64,000 nucleotides of DNA, from assembly GCA_018673255.1 (NCBI GenBank), contig JABHDC010000245.1, positions 1 through 64,000 of the forward strand. Reading direction: 5' to 3'. Below are positions 8,416 to 16,971 of this stretch, piece by piece. A program made the translations under genes and the position numbers. Source of the DNA: Gemmatimonadota bacterium (GTDB taxonomy: Bacteria; Latescibacterota; UBA2968; UBA8231). Each line of letters starts with the position of its first letter. Position 1 is the first letter of the stretch. The notes under the pieces were generated by a model, which was given only the letters and a program-made list of their open reading frames with translations, searched no databases and was not told the DNA's origin.

Positions 8416-8907
8416 ATGAATCCATTGGAAACCGTGACACAGCCCTGGCCCTGGTATATCGGCGGCGCCCTCATCGGTCTGACCGTGCCCTTGCTCCTGC
8501 TGCTGTTGGGCAAACCCTTCGGCGTCTCGAGCAGTTTCCGACATCTGTGCACCGTGTGCCTGCCCACCTCCCGGCTCGCCTATCTGCGCAACAACGACTG
8601 GCGCAAGGAATCCTGGAGTCTGTACTTCATCGTTGGCATCACGATCGGTGCCTGGGTGGCCTCGCACTATCTGTCTGCAATCCCCGTCGTCCTGTTACCT
8701 GACCACTATGTGGGAACCAGTGGCGCCCTCCGGTTGCTGATCGGTGGTGTGCTTGTTGGTTTCGGCACGCGGTATGCCGATGGCTGCACATCAGGCCATT
8801 CGATCATGGGTCTGTCGCGGCTGCGATGGCCGAGTCTGGTGGCCACGATCAGCTTCTTCGCCGGTGGGCTGTTGATGGTCCATGTCCTGTTCCCACTCTG
8901 GTCATAG
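8416..8907 (+). CDS. YeeE/YedE family sulfur transporter, N-terminal-half protein
   Basis: This 163-aa protein has about four or five membrane spans and the family motif RYADGCTSGHSIMG near residue 120. Its conserved Cys and GxSxxG turn form the thiosulfate path in YeeE/TsuA-type permeases (PF04143). A second conserved-looking Cys pair lies in HLCTVCLP near residue 48. It is the first half of a two-gene split transporter; the second half begins 9 bp after the stop. These pairs import thiosulfate or related sulfur species, often near rhodaneses or redox regulators. Direct repeats just upstream may control it. Confidence 0.85.
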   Translation: MNPLETVTQPWPWYIGGALIGLTVPLLLLLLGKPFGVSSSFRHLCTVCLPTSRLAYLRNNDWRKESWSLYFIVGITIGAWVASHYLSAIPVVLLPDHYVGTSGALRLLIGGVLVGFGTRYADGCTSGHSIMGLSRLRWPSLVATISFFAGGLLMVHVLFPLWS

Positions 8908-8916
8908 GGAAATCAC

Positions 8917-9336
8917 ATGCGTGCCATTCTCGCTCTGCTGCTGGGTCTCTATTTCGGCATCGTCCTGGTGAAATCAGAAGTCGCCTCCTGGTTCCGTATC
9001 CAGGCCATGTTCCGCTTCGAGGAAGCCCACATGTATCTGGTGATGGCCGTTGCCGTCGCCATCGGCGCCCTGTCGCTCCTCATCATCGACCGTCTCGGGC
9101 TGCGTACCGTGTCGGGGGAGCCGATCACCTACCAGGACAAACCCTTCAATCGCGGCACGATCATCGGCGGTGTCCTGTTCGGGATGGGATGGGCGATCAC
9201 CGGCGCCTGCCCGGGACCTGTCTATGCACAGGTCGGATCCGGTGCTGCGATGGCGCTGTTCACCTTCGGCGGCGTCTTCGTGGGTGCGACCCTCTATGCG
9301 ATCTTCCATCAGCTGACGAATGGGAGTCAGGAATGA
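8917..9336 (+). CDS. YeeE/YedE-type sulfur transporter, C-terminal-half protein (DUF6691-like)
   Basis: This 139-aa protein has about four spans and the motif WAITGACPGPVYAQVGSG near residue 92, the counterpart of the Cys-containing turn in the first-half protein. It is co-oriented and 9 bp downstream of that gene, so the two surely form one operon and one functional permease. The family is known as a split form of the full-length approximately 350-aa YeeE protein. No regulator or sulfurtransferase is adjacent; a secretin gene follows after a 112-bp gap. Confidence 0.82.
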   Translation: MRAILALLLGLYFGIVLVKSEVASWFRIQAMFRFEEAHMYLVMAVAVAIGALSLLIIDRLGLRTVSGEPITYQDKPFNRGTIIGGVLFGMGWAITGACPGPVYAQVGSGAAMALFTFGGVFVGATLYAIFHQLTNGSQE

Positions 9337-9358
9337 GAGAATCGCCCCGATCGTCTGC

Positions 9359-9388
9359 TTGACAGGCAGTACCGGCGGCAACTATCTA
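9359..9388 (+). promoter_or_regulatory. Candidate promoter for the secretin gene
   Basis: TTGACA with an 18-nt spacer to TATCTA lies about 60 bp upstream of the secretin ATG. The -35 is perfect and the -10 is weak. Confidence 0.35.
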
Positions 9389-9448
9389 GCGCCGATCCAG
9401 GTCTCCGGCTCGCGTTAACTTGCATTCCCACATCTGCTTCAGGGTCCT

Positions 9449-11848
9449 ATGCGATCACTGCTTCGAGGTTTCGTCGTCATACTGGGGCTGACCAGCGCCG
9501 TTCCGGCTGACGTACAATTCATCAACACACCGGTCACGTCGTTGACCAAGGCCCGCGGGTTGCTCGACCAGGTCGATCTGCGGGTCCTGCTGCCCCTCGG
9601 GTTTGAGCAAGACACGACGGCGACCTCCGTTCTGGCCAACCGTCCCGGTGTTCGTGGTGTGCGTATCTATGTGAAGCAGGGCGAGGCGCCGGTTGAGATC
9701 GGCCTGACGTCGGGTGCCCAGGGGTACGACCTGGCCCTGTACCGAGAGAGCCCGGCCCATCTGGATCCGATCGTTGCACAGATCACACCAGTTGTGCGTG
9801 CCGCATCGGCTGGATCGAGTCGTCGTTCATCCAGTGAGATCGATGTGGGTGACCTGGGTTATGAGATGCTGCAACTGGGTCATATTGAGGCGGATCGAGC
9901 CCTGGCCCTGCTCAAGGCCCTGGGATACAACACGATCGAGTTCAATGCCAAGACCCAGGGGGTGGACCAGATTTTCGATGTGGTGCGTTCGTCGAATCAG
10001 CAGCTGCCCTGGGTGGTCAAGGTGTCCAACGCATCCAAGACGAGTCTGTTGCAGTCGGAAGTGACGAGTAGTCGTTCGAGCACCACTCGCTCCACCAGTT
10101 CCGGCGGCAAGGGTATGCAGGGGGCACCCCAGCTGGGTGGCTCACATCTGCATTCGGCTACGTCCGGGGCGCCGGAAGAGCGGCTGCTGATCGTCTACGA
10201 TCGGGATGAACCGGAGAAGCTTGAGCAGATCGTCAATCTCCTCCACGCCCACATCGATGTGGCGGCCCAACAGATCGTCATCGAGGCCCTCGTCATCGAA
10301 GTGAACTCTTCATCTCTGGATGATCTGGGTTTTGAGTGGAGTGGCGCCACCGGTTCGACCAGTGGCAGCTTCGCAAGCAACGAAGGCAGTGCGCGACAAG
10401 GCACCTTCATCTTCTCCCGTGATGCCTTCACCGATTTCAATGCCTTCCGTGGATCTCTCGAGGCCTTGCAGGAGACGGGCGAGGCAGAGATTCTCTCCAG
10501 CCCGTCGGTGCTCGTGCTCAATGATCGTCAGGCCCGTATTCAGGTGGGTCGGCAGATTCCAGTTGCCCGTACGACGGCGACGACGTCCGCTGTCACGAAG
10601 GGCGTCGAATACTTCCCGATCGGGATCGTGCTGAACCTGAGACCGCGCATCAATCGTGAGCGGTCGGAAGTGACGATGCAGATCGAGACGATCATCAGTT
10701 CGATCTCGGTGGAATCGGCGGCCAAACTCGAGCAAGGAACGGGCGACATCTCCTTCTCGCCCATCGTTGATAACCGCCTGGTGGAGACCTATGTCCGCGT
10801 GGCCGACGGGACTCCTTTCATCATCGGTGGTCTGCTGTCGACGGAGCAGCAACTGAGCACGATCTCTCTACCCCTGATCTCGGCGATCCCCATCATCGGG
10901 CGATTGTTCTCGCGCGAACGCTCCGAGGCGGAGCGTCGTGAGGTCATCGTCGTGCTCACGCCCCACGTGGTGCCCGAGGATGCGCGCAACTTCAGCTATC
11001 TGGTCCCGAAAGACTCGGATCTGTTCGACCGCTTCGACTTCACCCTCTTCCGCAATGCCTATCGCATCCGCGATGACGAAGTGTGGGATCTGAAGTTCAT
11101 CCAGCAGAGCCCCGTGCTGAAGCAGATCGTGGACCGGATCCATCATCATGCCAATGAGGACGTCACGCGGCGGCGGCAGGAACCCTTCGCCAGCTTCCTG
11201 GCCGGCCACATACCGGGCGAGGAAGTGCTGGTCCGCCGGATGCTCACGGACGTGATCGAGAAACTGGATTTTGGTTCGGAGATCGACGCGGAGAAGGTCT
11301 TCTTCTTCGAGGCCGCCGAGGGCAATGCCTTGCAGGACCGTGGTCTCAACAGCGTGCTGAGTGCGGCGCTGAAGGAGCCGGATCGGGCCGTCATCCTGAC
11401 CTATGGTGCCAATGCCGGGATGGCGGACAGCGGGTCCTACTTCACCTATCCCTCGGCCACGATCCGTGATACCACCATGCCGGCGACCGAGGCGGAGCGT
11501 GTCGAACTCCTGCGATCTCTGAATCCGCACGACAAACAGGGCTGGCCACTGGAGTGGTCGATCGTGCTGGCCAATCACCGCGACATCGTTCACCTGGGCA
11601 ATGTGCTGATTTTGAAACGCCTGTTGGACCTGAATAACAAAATGCCCCTGACACTGGAAACTTTTCAGGCTGGATTGCAGGTGCTGTTCCCCAGTGGGGA
11701 GGACATGGCCAGCCGCTACCATCTGATCGACAAGGATGTGGCGCAGTATTTCTACGAGACCTCGTCGAATCAGTATTACCCTGCTTTCGAGCGGGTTTTC
11801 AACCGGAAGGTTCAGGAAGTGGAAGAGATTCTGGGGGGTGCCCGCTGA
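9449..11848 (+). CDS. Secretin (GspD/PilQ superfamily) with long C-terminal extension
   Basis: This 799-aa protein begins with a signal peptide (to about residue 22). The periplasmic N-domain region runs to about 270 and includes a Ser/Thr-rich low-complexity linker (about 190-240). The secretin core lies around 275-510 and carries the family hallmarks: ILSSPSVLVLNDRQARIQVG, VGRQIPVARTT, VEYFPIGIVLNLRPRI, DGTPFIIGGLLS and LPLISAIPIIGRLFSRERSE with EVIVVLTPHVV. Secretins form outer-membrane export gates of type II/III secretion and type IV pili. About 290 residues follow the core, much longer than usual, and match no domain I know. No other secretion or pilus gene is nearby. The next gene, a lipoprotein, overlaps its stop (TGATG). 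Confidence 0.88.
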   Translation: MRSLLRGFVVILGLTSAVPADVQFINTPVTSLTKARGLLDQVDLRVLLPLGFEQDTTATSVLANRPGVRGVRIYVKQGEAPVEIGLTSGAQGYDLALYRESPAHLDPIVAQITPVVRAASAGSSRRSSSEIDVGDLGYEMLQLGHIEADRALALLKALGYNTIEFNAKTQGVDQIFDVVRSSNQQLPWVVKVSNASKTSLLQSEVTSSRSSTTRSTSSGGKGMQGAPQLGGSHLHSATSGAPEERLLIVYDRDEPEKLEQIVNLLHAHIDVAAQQIVIEALVIEVNSSSLDDLGFEWSGATGSTSGSFASNEGSARQGTFIFSRDAFTDFNAFRGSLEALQETGEAEILSSPSVLVLNDRQARIQVGRQIPVARTTATTSAVTKGVEYFPIGIVLNLRPRINRERSEVTMQIETIISSISVESAAKLEQGTGDISFSPIVDNRLVETYVRVADGTPFIIGGLLSTEQQLSTISLPLISAIPIIGRLFSRERSEAERREVIVVLTPHVVPEDARNFSYLVPKDSDLFDRFDFTLFRNAYRIRDDEVWDLKFIQQSPVLKQIVDRIHHHANEDVTRRRQEPFASFLAGHIPGEEVLVRRMLTDVIEKLDFGSEIDAEKVFFFEAAEGNALQDRGLNSVLSAALKEPDRAVILTYGANAGMADSGSYFTYPSATIRDTTMPATEAERVELLRSLNPHDKQGWPLEWSIVLANHRDIVHLGNVLILKRLLDLNNKMPLTLETFQAGLQVLFPSGEDMASRYHLIDKDVAQYFYETSSNQYYPAFERVFNRKVQEVEEILGGAR

Positions 11849-12312
11849 TGACGGCAACTTCGCCGATGTTGAGGGCGACATCGCCGCTGACGATGGCAGC
11901 CCTGGTGCTGGGCATGCTCCTGCTCAGCGGTTGTTCTGAACCGGATACCTCGGTGACGCGGTCTACGTCGGATGAGCAGTTTGAACTCCGTCTCGAGGCG
12001 CGCAAGAATCATCTGAAGTCTGAAGAATCCCTGCCCGTGTGGGTTGAAGTCGAACGCCTGGCCGGCCGGCCGGCATCTAGTTTTCGTGGCACAGTCGATT
12101 TTGTCACCAATCAGGGAAGCGTGAGCCCCAACCGGCTCGACTTCACACTGATCGGCCAGGACGACAGTGTGAGTGTGGGGCCCACGACGATATACGGCGA
12201 GTGGGTCACCTTCACCCTCAGCCGGAGTCCGGCGGATGGCCGTCAGGCCGAGTTGCATGCGCTGTTCAATGATCTGGATGCGATCCTGAAGATTCGCATC
12301 GTGGAGGAGTAG
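11848..12312 (+). CDS. Small outer-membrane lipoprotein coupled to the secretin
   Basis: This 154-aa protein has a lipoprotein signal peptide ending in LLLSGC (lipobox Cys near residue 28) and a mature domain of about 125 residues rich in alternating hydrophobic strands. It resembles an Ig-like beta-sandwich (VWVEVERLAGRPASSF, VTFTLSRSPADGRQ). I do not recognise a named family. The ATG overlaps the secretin stop by one base, so the two are co-translated. A role as pilotin-like or accessory lipoprotein for the secretin is inferred from coupling and localisation alone. A strong terminator 35 bp downstream ends the transcript. Confidence 0.75.
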   Translation: MTATSPMLRATSPLTMAALVLGMLLLSGCSEPDTSVTRSTSDEQFELRLEARKNHLKSEESLPVWVEVERLAGRPASSFRGTVDFVTNQGSVSPNRLDFTLIGQDDSVSVGPTTIYGEWVTFTLSRSPADGRQAELHALFNDLDAILKIRIVEE

Positions 12313-12346
12313 CCGGCACACCGCCCCGCCTCCTTTCGACCCCGTC

Positions 12347-12381
12347 AGCCCCATCGACTCCAACGAGTCGGTGGGGCTTTT
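12347..12381 (+). terminator. Rho-independent terminator after the secretin-lipoprotein pair
   Basis: A 13-bp stem, GCCCCATCGACTC pairing with GAGTCGGTGGGGC (one G-T pair), closes a 4-nt CAAC loop and is followed by TTTT. Confidence 0.9.
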
Positions 12382-12468
12382 CGTTTGTCAGGTCCGCGCT
12401 GTTTGGCCCCAGGTAAACGATCGCTTCCATACCGGCATCCCAGTTGAGTGTGGCCACCGAGACCGCTA

Positions 12469-12486
12469 ATCCGCCAACTGGCGGAT
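12469..12486. promoter_or_regulatory. Inverted repeat upstream of the efflux operon
   Basis: ATCCGCCA-AC-TGGCGGAT is a perfect 8-bp dyad with a 2-bp centre, about 160 bp before the adaptor gene, in a 262-bp gap (12382-12643) that otherwise shows no gene. It could be an operator for a dimeric repressor. I see no convincing -35/-10 pair beside it. Confidence 0.4.
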
Positions 12487-12643
12487 CTCGCCAGCGGCGC
12501 GATCGGGTCTGGCGGCCATCGCCAGCGAACAGGCCGCATGTCCTGCCCAGGCTCTCTGTACCAGCACACTGGCACACCGGTTGCATAGCTGTCGACGACC
12601 TCCATACGGGTCGTGGCCCCATCTTTCGGGAAATGGATGTTCC

Positions 12644-13738
12644 ATGAAGAAATACATCATTGGCGTCGTCATCCTGGCGGCGATCGGTTCCATCGGCTAC
12701 GTCGTCATGTCGCGAAATGGCGATGAAGATAGCGGACCCGCCACGGTGACAGTGACGCGGGAGAGTCTTGTCGAGAAGGCCCTGGCCACCGGTGAGATCG
12801 TGCCGCGTCACGAGGTCTCGGTGAAATCGAAGATCTCCGGAACCGTGGCCCATCTCTTTGTTGCTGAGGGTGATCTCGTCGAGGCGGGCGACAAACTGTT
12901 GGAGGTCCGTCCCGATCCCACGCCGATGGAATATGCCCAGGCGAAACGTGCACTGGAATTGCGGGAGCTGATCGAGAAGCAGCGCCATGCCGAACTGCAG
13001 CGTACGCAGGGGTTGCTCGACAAGGGCATGATCTCGCAGGCCGATCTGGAGCGCGCGCAGGAGAATTTCGAGCAGGCCGAATTGCAGCGGCAGATGGCCG
13101 AGGAGCAACTGGCCATCCTCGATGAGGGCAAGGCCATCATCGCCGGCCGCATGGTGGAGACCATCATCACCAGCCCCATTGGCGGGCGAGTGCTCACCAT
13201 CGATGCCGATGTGGGCGATCCGGTTGTGCCACTGACCTCCTATCAGCCCGGCACCGAGCTGATCCGACTGGCTGATATGGATGACCTGCTCTTCGAAGGC
13301 ACGGTGGATGAGATCGACGTGGGCAAGATCGAGGCAGGCATGCCTGTGGAACTGAAGGTGGGCGCCTATCCCGACTCCCTGGTGGAAGGCCGGCTGGCAC
13401 GGATCGCGCTCCAGTCACAGAAGCGTGAGTCGGCGACGGTCTTTGAAGTGGAAATCGATATCACCCGTGTTCCAGACGGCGTGTTGCTGCGGGCCGGCTA
13501 CTCGGCCAATGCCGATATCATCGTGCGACGTGTCGACGATGTGTTGGCATTGCCGGAGCGTGCGCTGCTGTTCCGCGGTGATACGACCTACGTGCGACTG
13601 CCGCCGGTGGATGCGGAGGCGACACCGGAGGAGCAGGACATCGAAATCGGTATGTCAGACGGGTTGACCGTTGAGGTCGTCGCTGGGCTCGACTCGGGTG
13701 ACGTCGTCCTCGACAAGGAAATCCGGGAGATTGAGTAG
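12644..13738 (+). CDS. Efflux periplasmic adaptor (MacA/HlyD-type membrane fusion protein)
   Basis: This 364-aa protein has an N-terminal membrane anchor (residues 3-21). The lipoyl/barrel-sandwich half-motif (VSVKSKISGTVAHLFVAEGDLVEAGDKL) sits around residue 55, and an alpha-helical hairpin rich in Gln/Glu/Arg runs from about 95 to 160. The second lipoyl half (ETIITSPIGGRVLTI) follows, then a beta-barrel domain and a membrane-proximal domain with ALPERALLF. It bridges the ABC permease and TolC. ATG 12644 was chosen because it begins right at the anchor; an earlier in-frame start adds a Cys/Arg-rich tail. The stop TAG overlaps the next gene's GTG. Confidence 0.9.
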   Translation: MKKYIIGVVILAAIGSIGYVVMSRNGDEDSGPATVTVTRESLVEKALATGEIVPRHEVSVKSKISGTVAHLFVAEGDLVEAGDKLLEVRPDPTPMEYAQAKRALELRELIEKQRHAELQRTQGLLDKGMISQADLERAQENFEQAELQRQMAEEQLAILDEGKAIIAGRMVETIITSPIGGRVLTIDADVGDPVVPLTSYQPGTELIRLADMDDLLFEGTVDEIDVGKIEAGMPVELKVGAYPDSLVEGRLARIALQSQKRESATVFEVEIDITRVPDGVLLRAGYSANADIIVRRVDDVLALPERALLFRGDTTYVRLPPVDAEATPEEQDIEIGMSDGLTVEVVAGLDSGDVVLDKEIREIE

Positions 13739-14967
13739 TGCATCTGCTGGAACTGCTCCGCCAATTCTTCTTTGACCTGAAGACCCGCAAACTCCGGGTG
13801 CTCCTGGCCGTCTCCGGGATCGGCTGGGGCACCTTGTCCGTCATCCTCCTGTTGGCCATCGGCGACGCATTCCATGCTGCCTCGAACAAGGCATTTCACG
13901 GCATGGGCGAGGATATCGTCATCCTGTGGACGGCGCGTACGACCAAACCTTATCGCGGGCTGAAGCCGGGACGCGCCATCGAGATGAAAGCTGACGACGT
14001 CCTGCGCATGGGCGCAGAGGTGGAAGAGATCGCCGTCGCTTCGCCTGAACTGACGTACTGGGGTCGAACGCTTGAACAGAATGGCCACCGCGTGAAGACG
14101 CCCGTGGCCGGAGTGATTCCCGAATACGAGACGCCCCGCAACATCATCGCCATGCCGGGCGGGCGATTCATCGATCCACTCGATATCGAGCATCGCCGCC
14201 GTGTCATCTTCCTCGGCAATGAGCTGAAGCAGAAGCTGTTCGAAGAGGCCGACCCGGTTGGCCGAACGGTCTTCGTCGACAGCCGGCCCTTCACGGTGAT
14301 CGGTTCGATGACGAAGAAGATCCAGACCAGCAACTATTCCGGTCCGGACGAGGATCGGGCCTTCATCCCCTACACGACCTTCATCTCCATGTGGGGGAAC
14401 CGCGATGTGTCCAACACCGTGCTGGTCCCGGCCCATGAGAACTCCGAACACATGAAGGCAGCCATCTACCAGTATCTGGGTGGAGCGCACGGATTTGATC
14501 CGAGTGATGAGGGCGCGCTGCAGATGTGGGATACGGTCGAGATGGACAAGTTCGTCAACTGGTTCTTCTGGGGCCTGAAGGCGCTGATGGGACTGGGTGG
14601 CATTCTGACACTGGGTGCCGGCGGCATCGGTGTGGCCAATATCATGTTTCTCGTGGTGCGTGAGCGGACCCGGGAGATCGGGGTCCGCATGGCCGTGGGG
14701 GCTCGTGATGGTCACGTGCTCGGGCAGGTCCTGCTCGAGGCGCTCCTCATCGTCGGCCTCGGTGGCCTGGGTGGATTCCTGGTATCGGCCGGCGTGATCG
14801 GCCTGATCAATGTGTTGCCCATCCCGGACTGGCTTGGCGCACCCGAGTTGTCCTTCACTGTGGCGGCTCTCACCATCGGTGTGTTGGCCCTGGTCGGACT
14901 GGCCGCCGGATACGCCCCGGCGCGACGTGCCTCGCGCCTGGACCCGGTCCGGGCTCTGGAGTTCTAG
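13738..14967 (+). CDS. ABC transporter permease 1 (MacB/FtsX family)
   Basis: This 409-aa protein has the MacB-type architecture without a fused ATPase. It has a first membrane span (about 20-45), a large periplasmic MacB_PCD domain (about 50-270; GGRFIDPLDIEHRRRVIFLG), and three C-terminal spans. The FtsX signature REIGVRMAVGARDGHVLGQ and the terminal YAPARRASRLDPVRALEF are both present. The GTG start overlaps the adaptor stop by one base. It is clearly paralogous to the next permease, so the transporter is probably a heterodimer. Export of a small hydrophobic compound, peptide or lipid is inferred. Confidence 0.9.
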   Translation: MHLLELLRQFFFDLKTRKLRVLLAVSGIGWGTLSVILLLAIGDAFHAASNKAFHGMGEDIVILWTARTTKPYRGLKPGRAIEMKADDVLRMGAEVEEIAVASPELTYWGRTLEQNGHRVKTPVAGVIPEYETPRNIIAMPGGRFIDPLDIEHRRRVIFLGNELKQKLFEEADPVGRTVFVDSRPFTVIGSMTKKIQTSNYSGPDEDRAFIPYTTFISMWGNRDVSNTVLVPAHENSEHMKAAIYQYLGGAHGFDPSDEGALQMWDTVEMDKFVNWFFWGLKALMGLGGILTLGAGGIGVANIMFLVVRERTREIGVRMAVGARDGHVLGQVLLEALLIVGLGGLGGFLVSAGVIGLINVLPIPDWLGAPELSFTVAALTIGVLALVGLAAGYAPARRASRLDPVRALEF

Positions 14968-14971
14968 CTCG

Positions 14972-16216
14972 ATGATCCCGTTGGCTCACGTCTTCAAGGA
15001 GCTCTTCGCCGAGCGCACCCGGATCAGCCTGACGATTCTGGCCATCGCCTGGGGTACGGCCTCGATCACGACGATGCTGGCCCTGGGCGAGGGATTGCGG
15101 GTGACCTTCGGACGTTCCGGCAAAGGCATGGGCGAAGGGATCCTCATCGTGTGGCCGGGGCAGACGTCCAAGGCGTATGGTGGCCTGCCGGAGGGGCATC
15201 CGACACGACTCAGTTCCGAAGATCTGAGCGCCCTGCGACGGGCCGTACCTGAGATCGGTGCCATGAGCGGCGAGCAACGGCACTGGCTGACGATGCGGGC
15301 GGGCGAGGAATTTCGCTCCGGACGCGTTCACGGTGTCGAGCCCGACTACGGTACGATGCGAAACATCTTCGTCGAACCGGGGGGCCGCTTCATCGACCCC
15401 ATCGATATGCAACAGCGCCGGCGAGTCTGCGTCATCGGCAATGAGGTCGCCGCCGAACTGTTCGAGGCAGGCGTCGACCCGGTGGGCACGCGCATCGAGA
15501 TCGACGCGCGGCCCTTCATCATCATTGGCGTCATGCAACCCAAGTTCCAGAATTCGACCTATGGTGGACCGGACTGGGATGGTACCTGGATCCCACTCAC
15601 CACCTTTGAGGCGATGCGCAACGATCGTGTGCTCGACAATCTCGTCGTCAAACCACATGAGTCGTCGCAGATGGAACGCATGAAGATCCGCATGCGCGAA
15701 GTGATCGCCGGTCGCCAGGGAACCGATCCGACCGACGAGGAGATCGTCAACTACTGGGATACCCTCGAACAGCAGACGATCGCCCTCAACATCATGGTTG
15801 GTCTGCAGATCGTGCTCGGGGTCATTGGCGGCCTGACCCTCATCGTGGCCGGTGTGGGAATTGCCAATGTGATGTACGTGTCGGTGACCAATGCCACGCG
15901 TGATATCGGTATCCGCATGGCGGTCGGCGCGCGCGGCTACCAGATCCTCGGTCAATACACCCTCGAAGCCTTGCTGGCTACCGCCATCGGTGGTGCTGCG
16001 GGAATCGGTGCGTCCTGGCTCGTGGTCACCCTCATCGGTCTGGCACCGATGGAGGCGGATTTCTTCAAGTTCGTCGGCAAACCCTTGCCGATTCTGTCGA
16101 TGACGGTGGCTGCCATCGTCATCGCCGTACTCGGGATCATCGGTCTGATCTCCGGCTACTTCCCCGCTCGCCGCGCGGCCCGTGTCGATCCGGCCGATGC
16201 GCTGCGATATGAATGA
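14972..16216 (+). CDS. ABC transporter permease 2 (MacB/FtsX family)
   Basis: This 414-aa paralogue of the preceding permease has the same layout. Its periplasmic domain contains GGRFIDPIDMQQRRRVCVIG, aligned with the equivalent block in permease 1. Its FtsX signature reads RDIGIRMAVGARGYQILGQ and it ends ARRAARVDPADALRYE. ATG 14972 follows the previous stop by 4 nt; in-frame starts further upstream would lie inside permease 1. The stop overlaps the ATPase start by 4 nt. Two distinct permeases instead of one repeated gene suggest functional asymmetry. Confidence 0.9.
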   Translation: MIPLAHVFKELFAERTRISLTILAIAWGTASITTMLALGEGLRVTFGRSGKGMGEGILIVWPGQTSKAYGGLPEGHPTRLSSEDLSALRRAVPEIGAMSGEQRHWLTMRAGEEFRSGRVHGVEPDYGTMRNIFVEPGGRFIDPIDMQQRRRVCVIGNEVAAELFEAGVDPVGTRIEIDARPFIIIGVMQPKFQNSTYGGPDWDGTWIPLTTFEAMRNDRVLDNLVVKPHESSQMERMKIRMREVIAGRQGTDPTDEEIVNYWDTLEQQTIALNIMVGLQIVLGVIGGLTLIVAGVGIANVMYVSVTNATRDIGIRMAVGARGYQILGQYTLEALLATAIGGAAGIGASWLVVTLIGLAPMEADFFKFVGKPLPILSMTVAAIVIAVLGIIGLISGYFPARRAARVDPADALRYE

Positions 16217-16971
16217 TGAGGCCTGTCGTGATCGAAGCTGAACAGATTCACAAGAGTTACCTGATGGGACGGGTGACCGTCGATGCCCTGAAGGGCGTCG
16301 ACGTGCAGATCGGCGGTGGCGAATATGTCGCGATTCTGGGGCCTTCCGGCTCCGGCAAATCGACACTCATGCACGTGTTGGGATGCCTGGACACACCGAC
16401 GTCAGGTCAATACAGCCTCTGCGGCGAACGGGTCGACGGACTGAGTCGCAATCAGTTGGCCCGCGTGCGAAATGAACGCATCGGGTTCGTATTCCAGAGT
16501 TTCAATCTGCTCGGACACGCCACGGCACTGGGTAATGTTGAATTGCCCCTGGTCTACAATGGCTCCGGACGTCGCGTGCGGCAGGAGCGGGCAGCGTATC
16601 TGTTGGAGCGGGTGGGTCTGGCTGATCGGATGGATCACAGGCCCAATGAACTGTCGGGTGGGCAACGGCAACGTGTGGCGCTGGCCCGCGCCCTGGCCAC
16701 CGATCCGGAGGTCATTCTCGCTGACGAGCCGACGGGCAATCTCGACACAGCTGCCGGCGAGGAAGTGGTCACGCTCTTTGAAGAGTTGGTGGCGGAAGGC
16801 AAGACGATCATCGTCGTCACCCATGATCTGGATATCGCCGAACGTGCGCGCCGACTGATCAAGTTGCGCGACGGCCTGATCGAGCAGGACACGGGGGCAC
16901 AGGCTTATCTCTCTGCACAGACTGTCGGGCTCGATGCACCGACTGCCATCGTCGAAGGGAGTGCATCATGA
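16213..16971 (+). CDS. ABC transporter ATPase (MacB/LolD-type)
   Basis: This 252-aa nucleotide-binding subunit has all motifs: Walker A GPSGSGKST (near residue 43), the Q-loop region FVFQSFNLLGH, the signature LSGGQRQRVALARAL, Walker B VILADEPTGNLD and the H-loop VVTHD. GPSGSGKSTLMHVLGCLDTP and NELSGGQ are typical of the MacB/LolD branch that drives mechanotransmission, not import. It overlaps permease 2 upstream and the TolC gene downstream (both ATGA), consistent with one operon. Alternative start ATG 16216 removes a single residue. Confidence 0.95.
   Translation: MMRPVVIEAEQIHKSYLMGRVTVDALKGVDVQIGGGEYVAILGPSGSGKSTLMHVLGCLDTPTSGQYSLCGERVDGLSRNQLARVRNERIGFVFQSFNLLGHATALGNVELPLVYNGSGRRVRQERAAYLLERVGLADRMDHRPNELSGGQRQRVALARALATDPEVILADEPTGNLDTAAGEEVVTLFEELVAEGKTIIVVTHDLDIAERARRLIKLRDGLIEQDTGAQAYLSAQTVGLDAPTAIVEGSAS

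Noticed and set aside
14870..16366. 498-codon minus-strand open frame antisense to permease 2 and the ATPase start
   Set aside because: Highly charged low-complexity translation without motifs; the plus-strand MacB-like gene is unambiguous.
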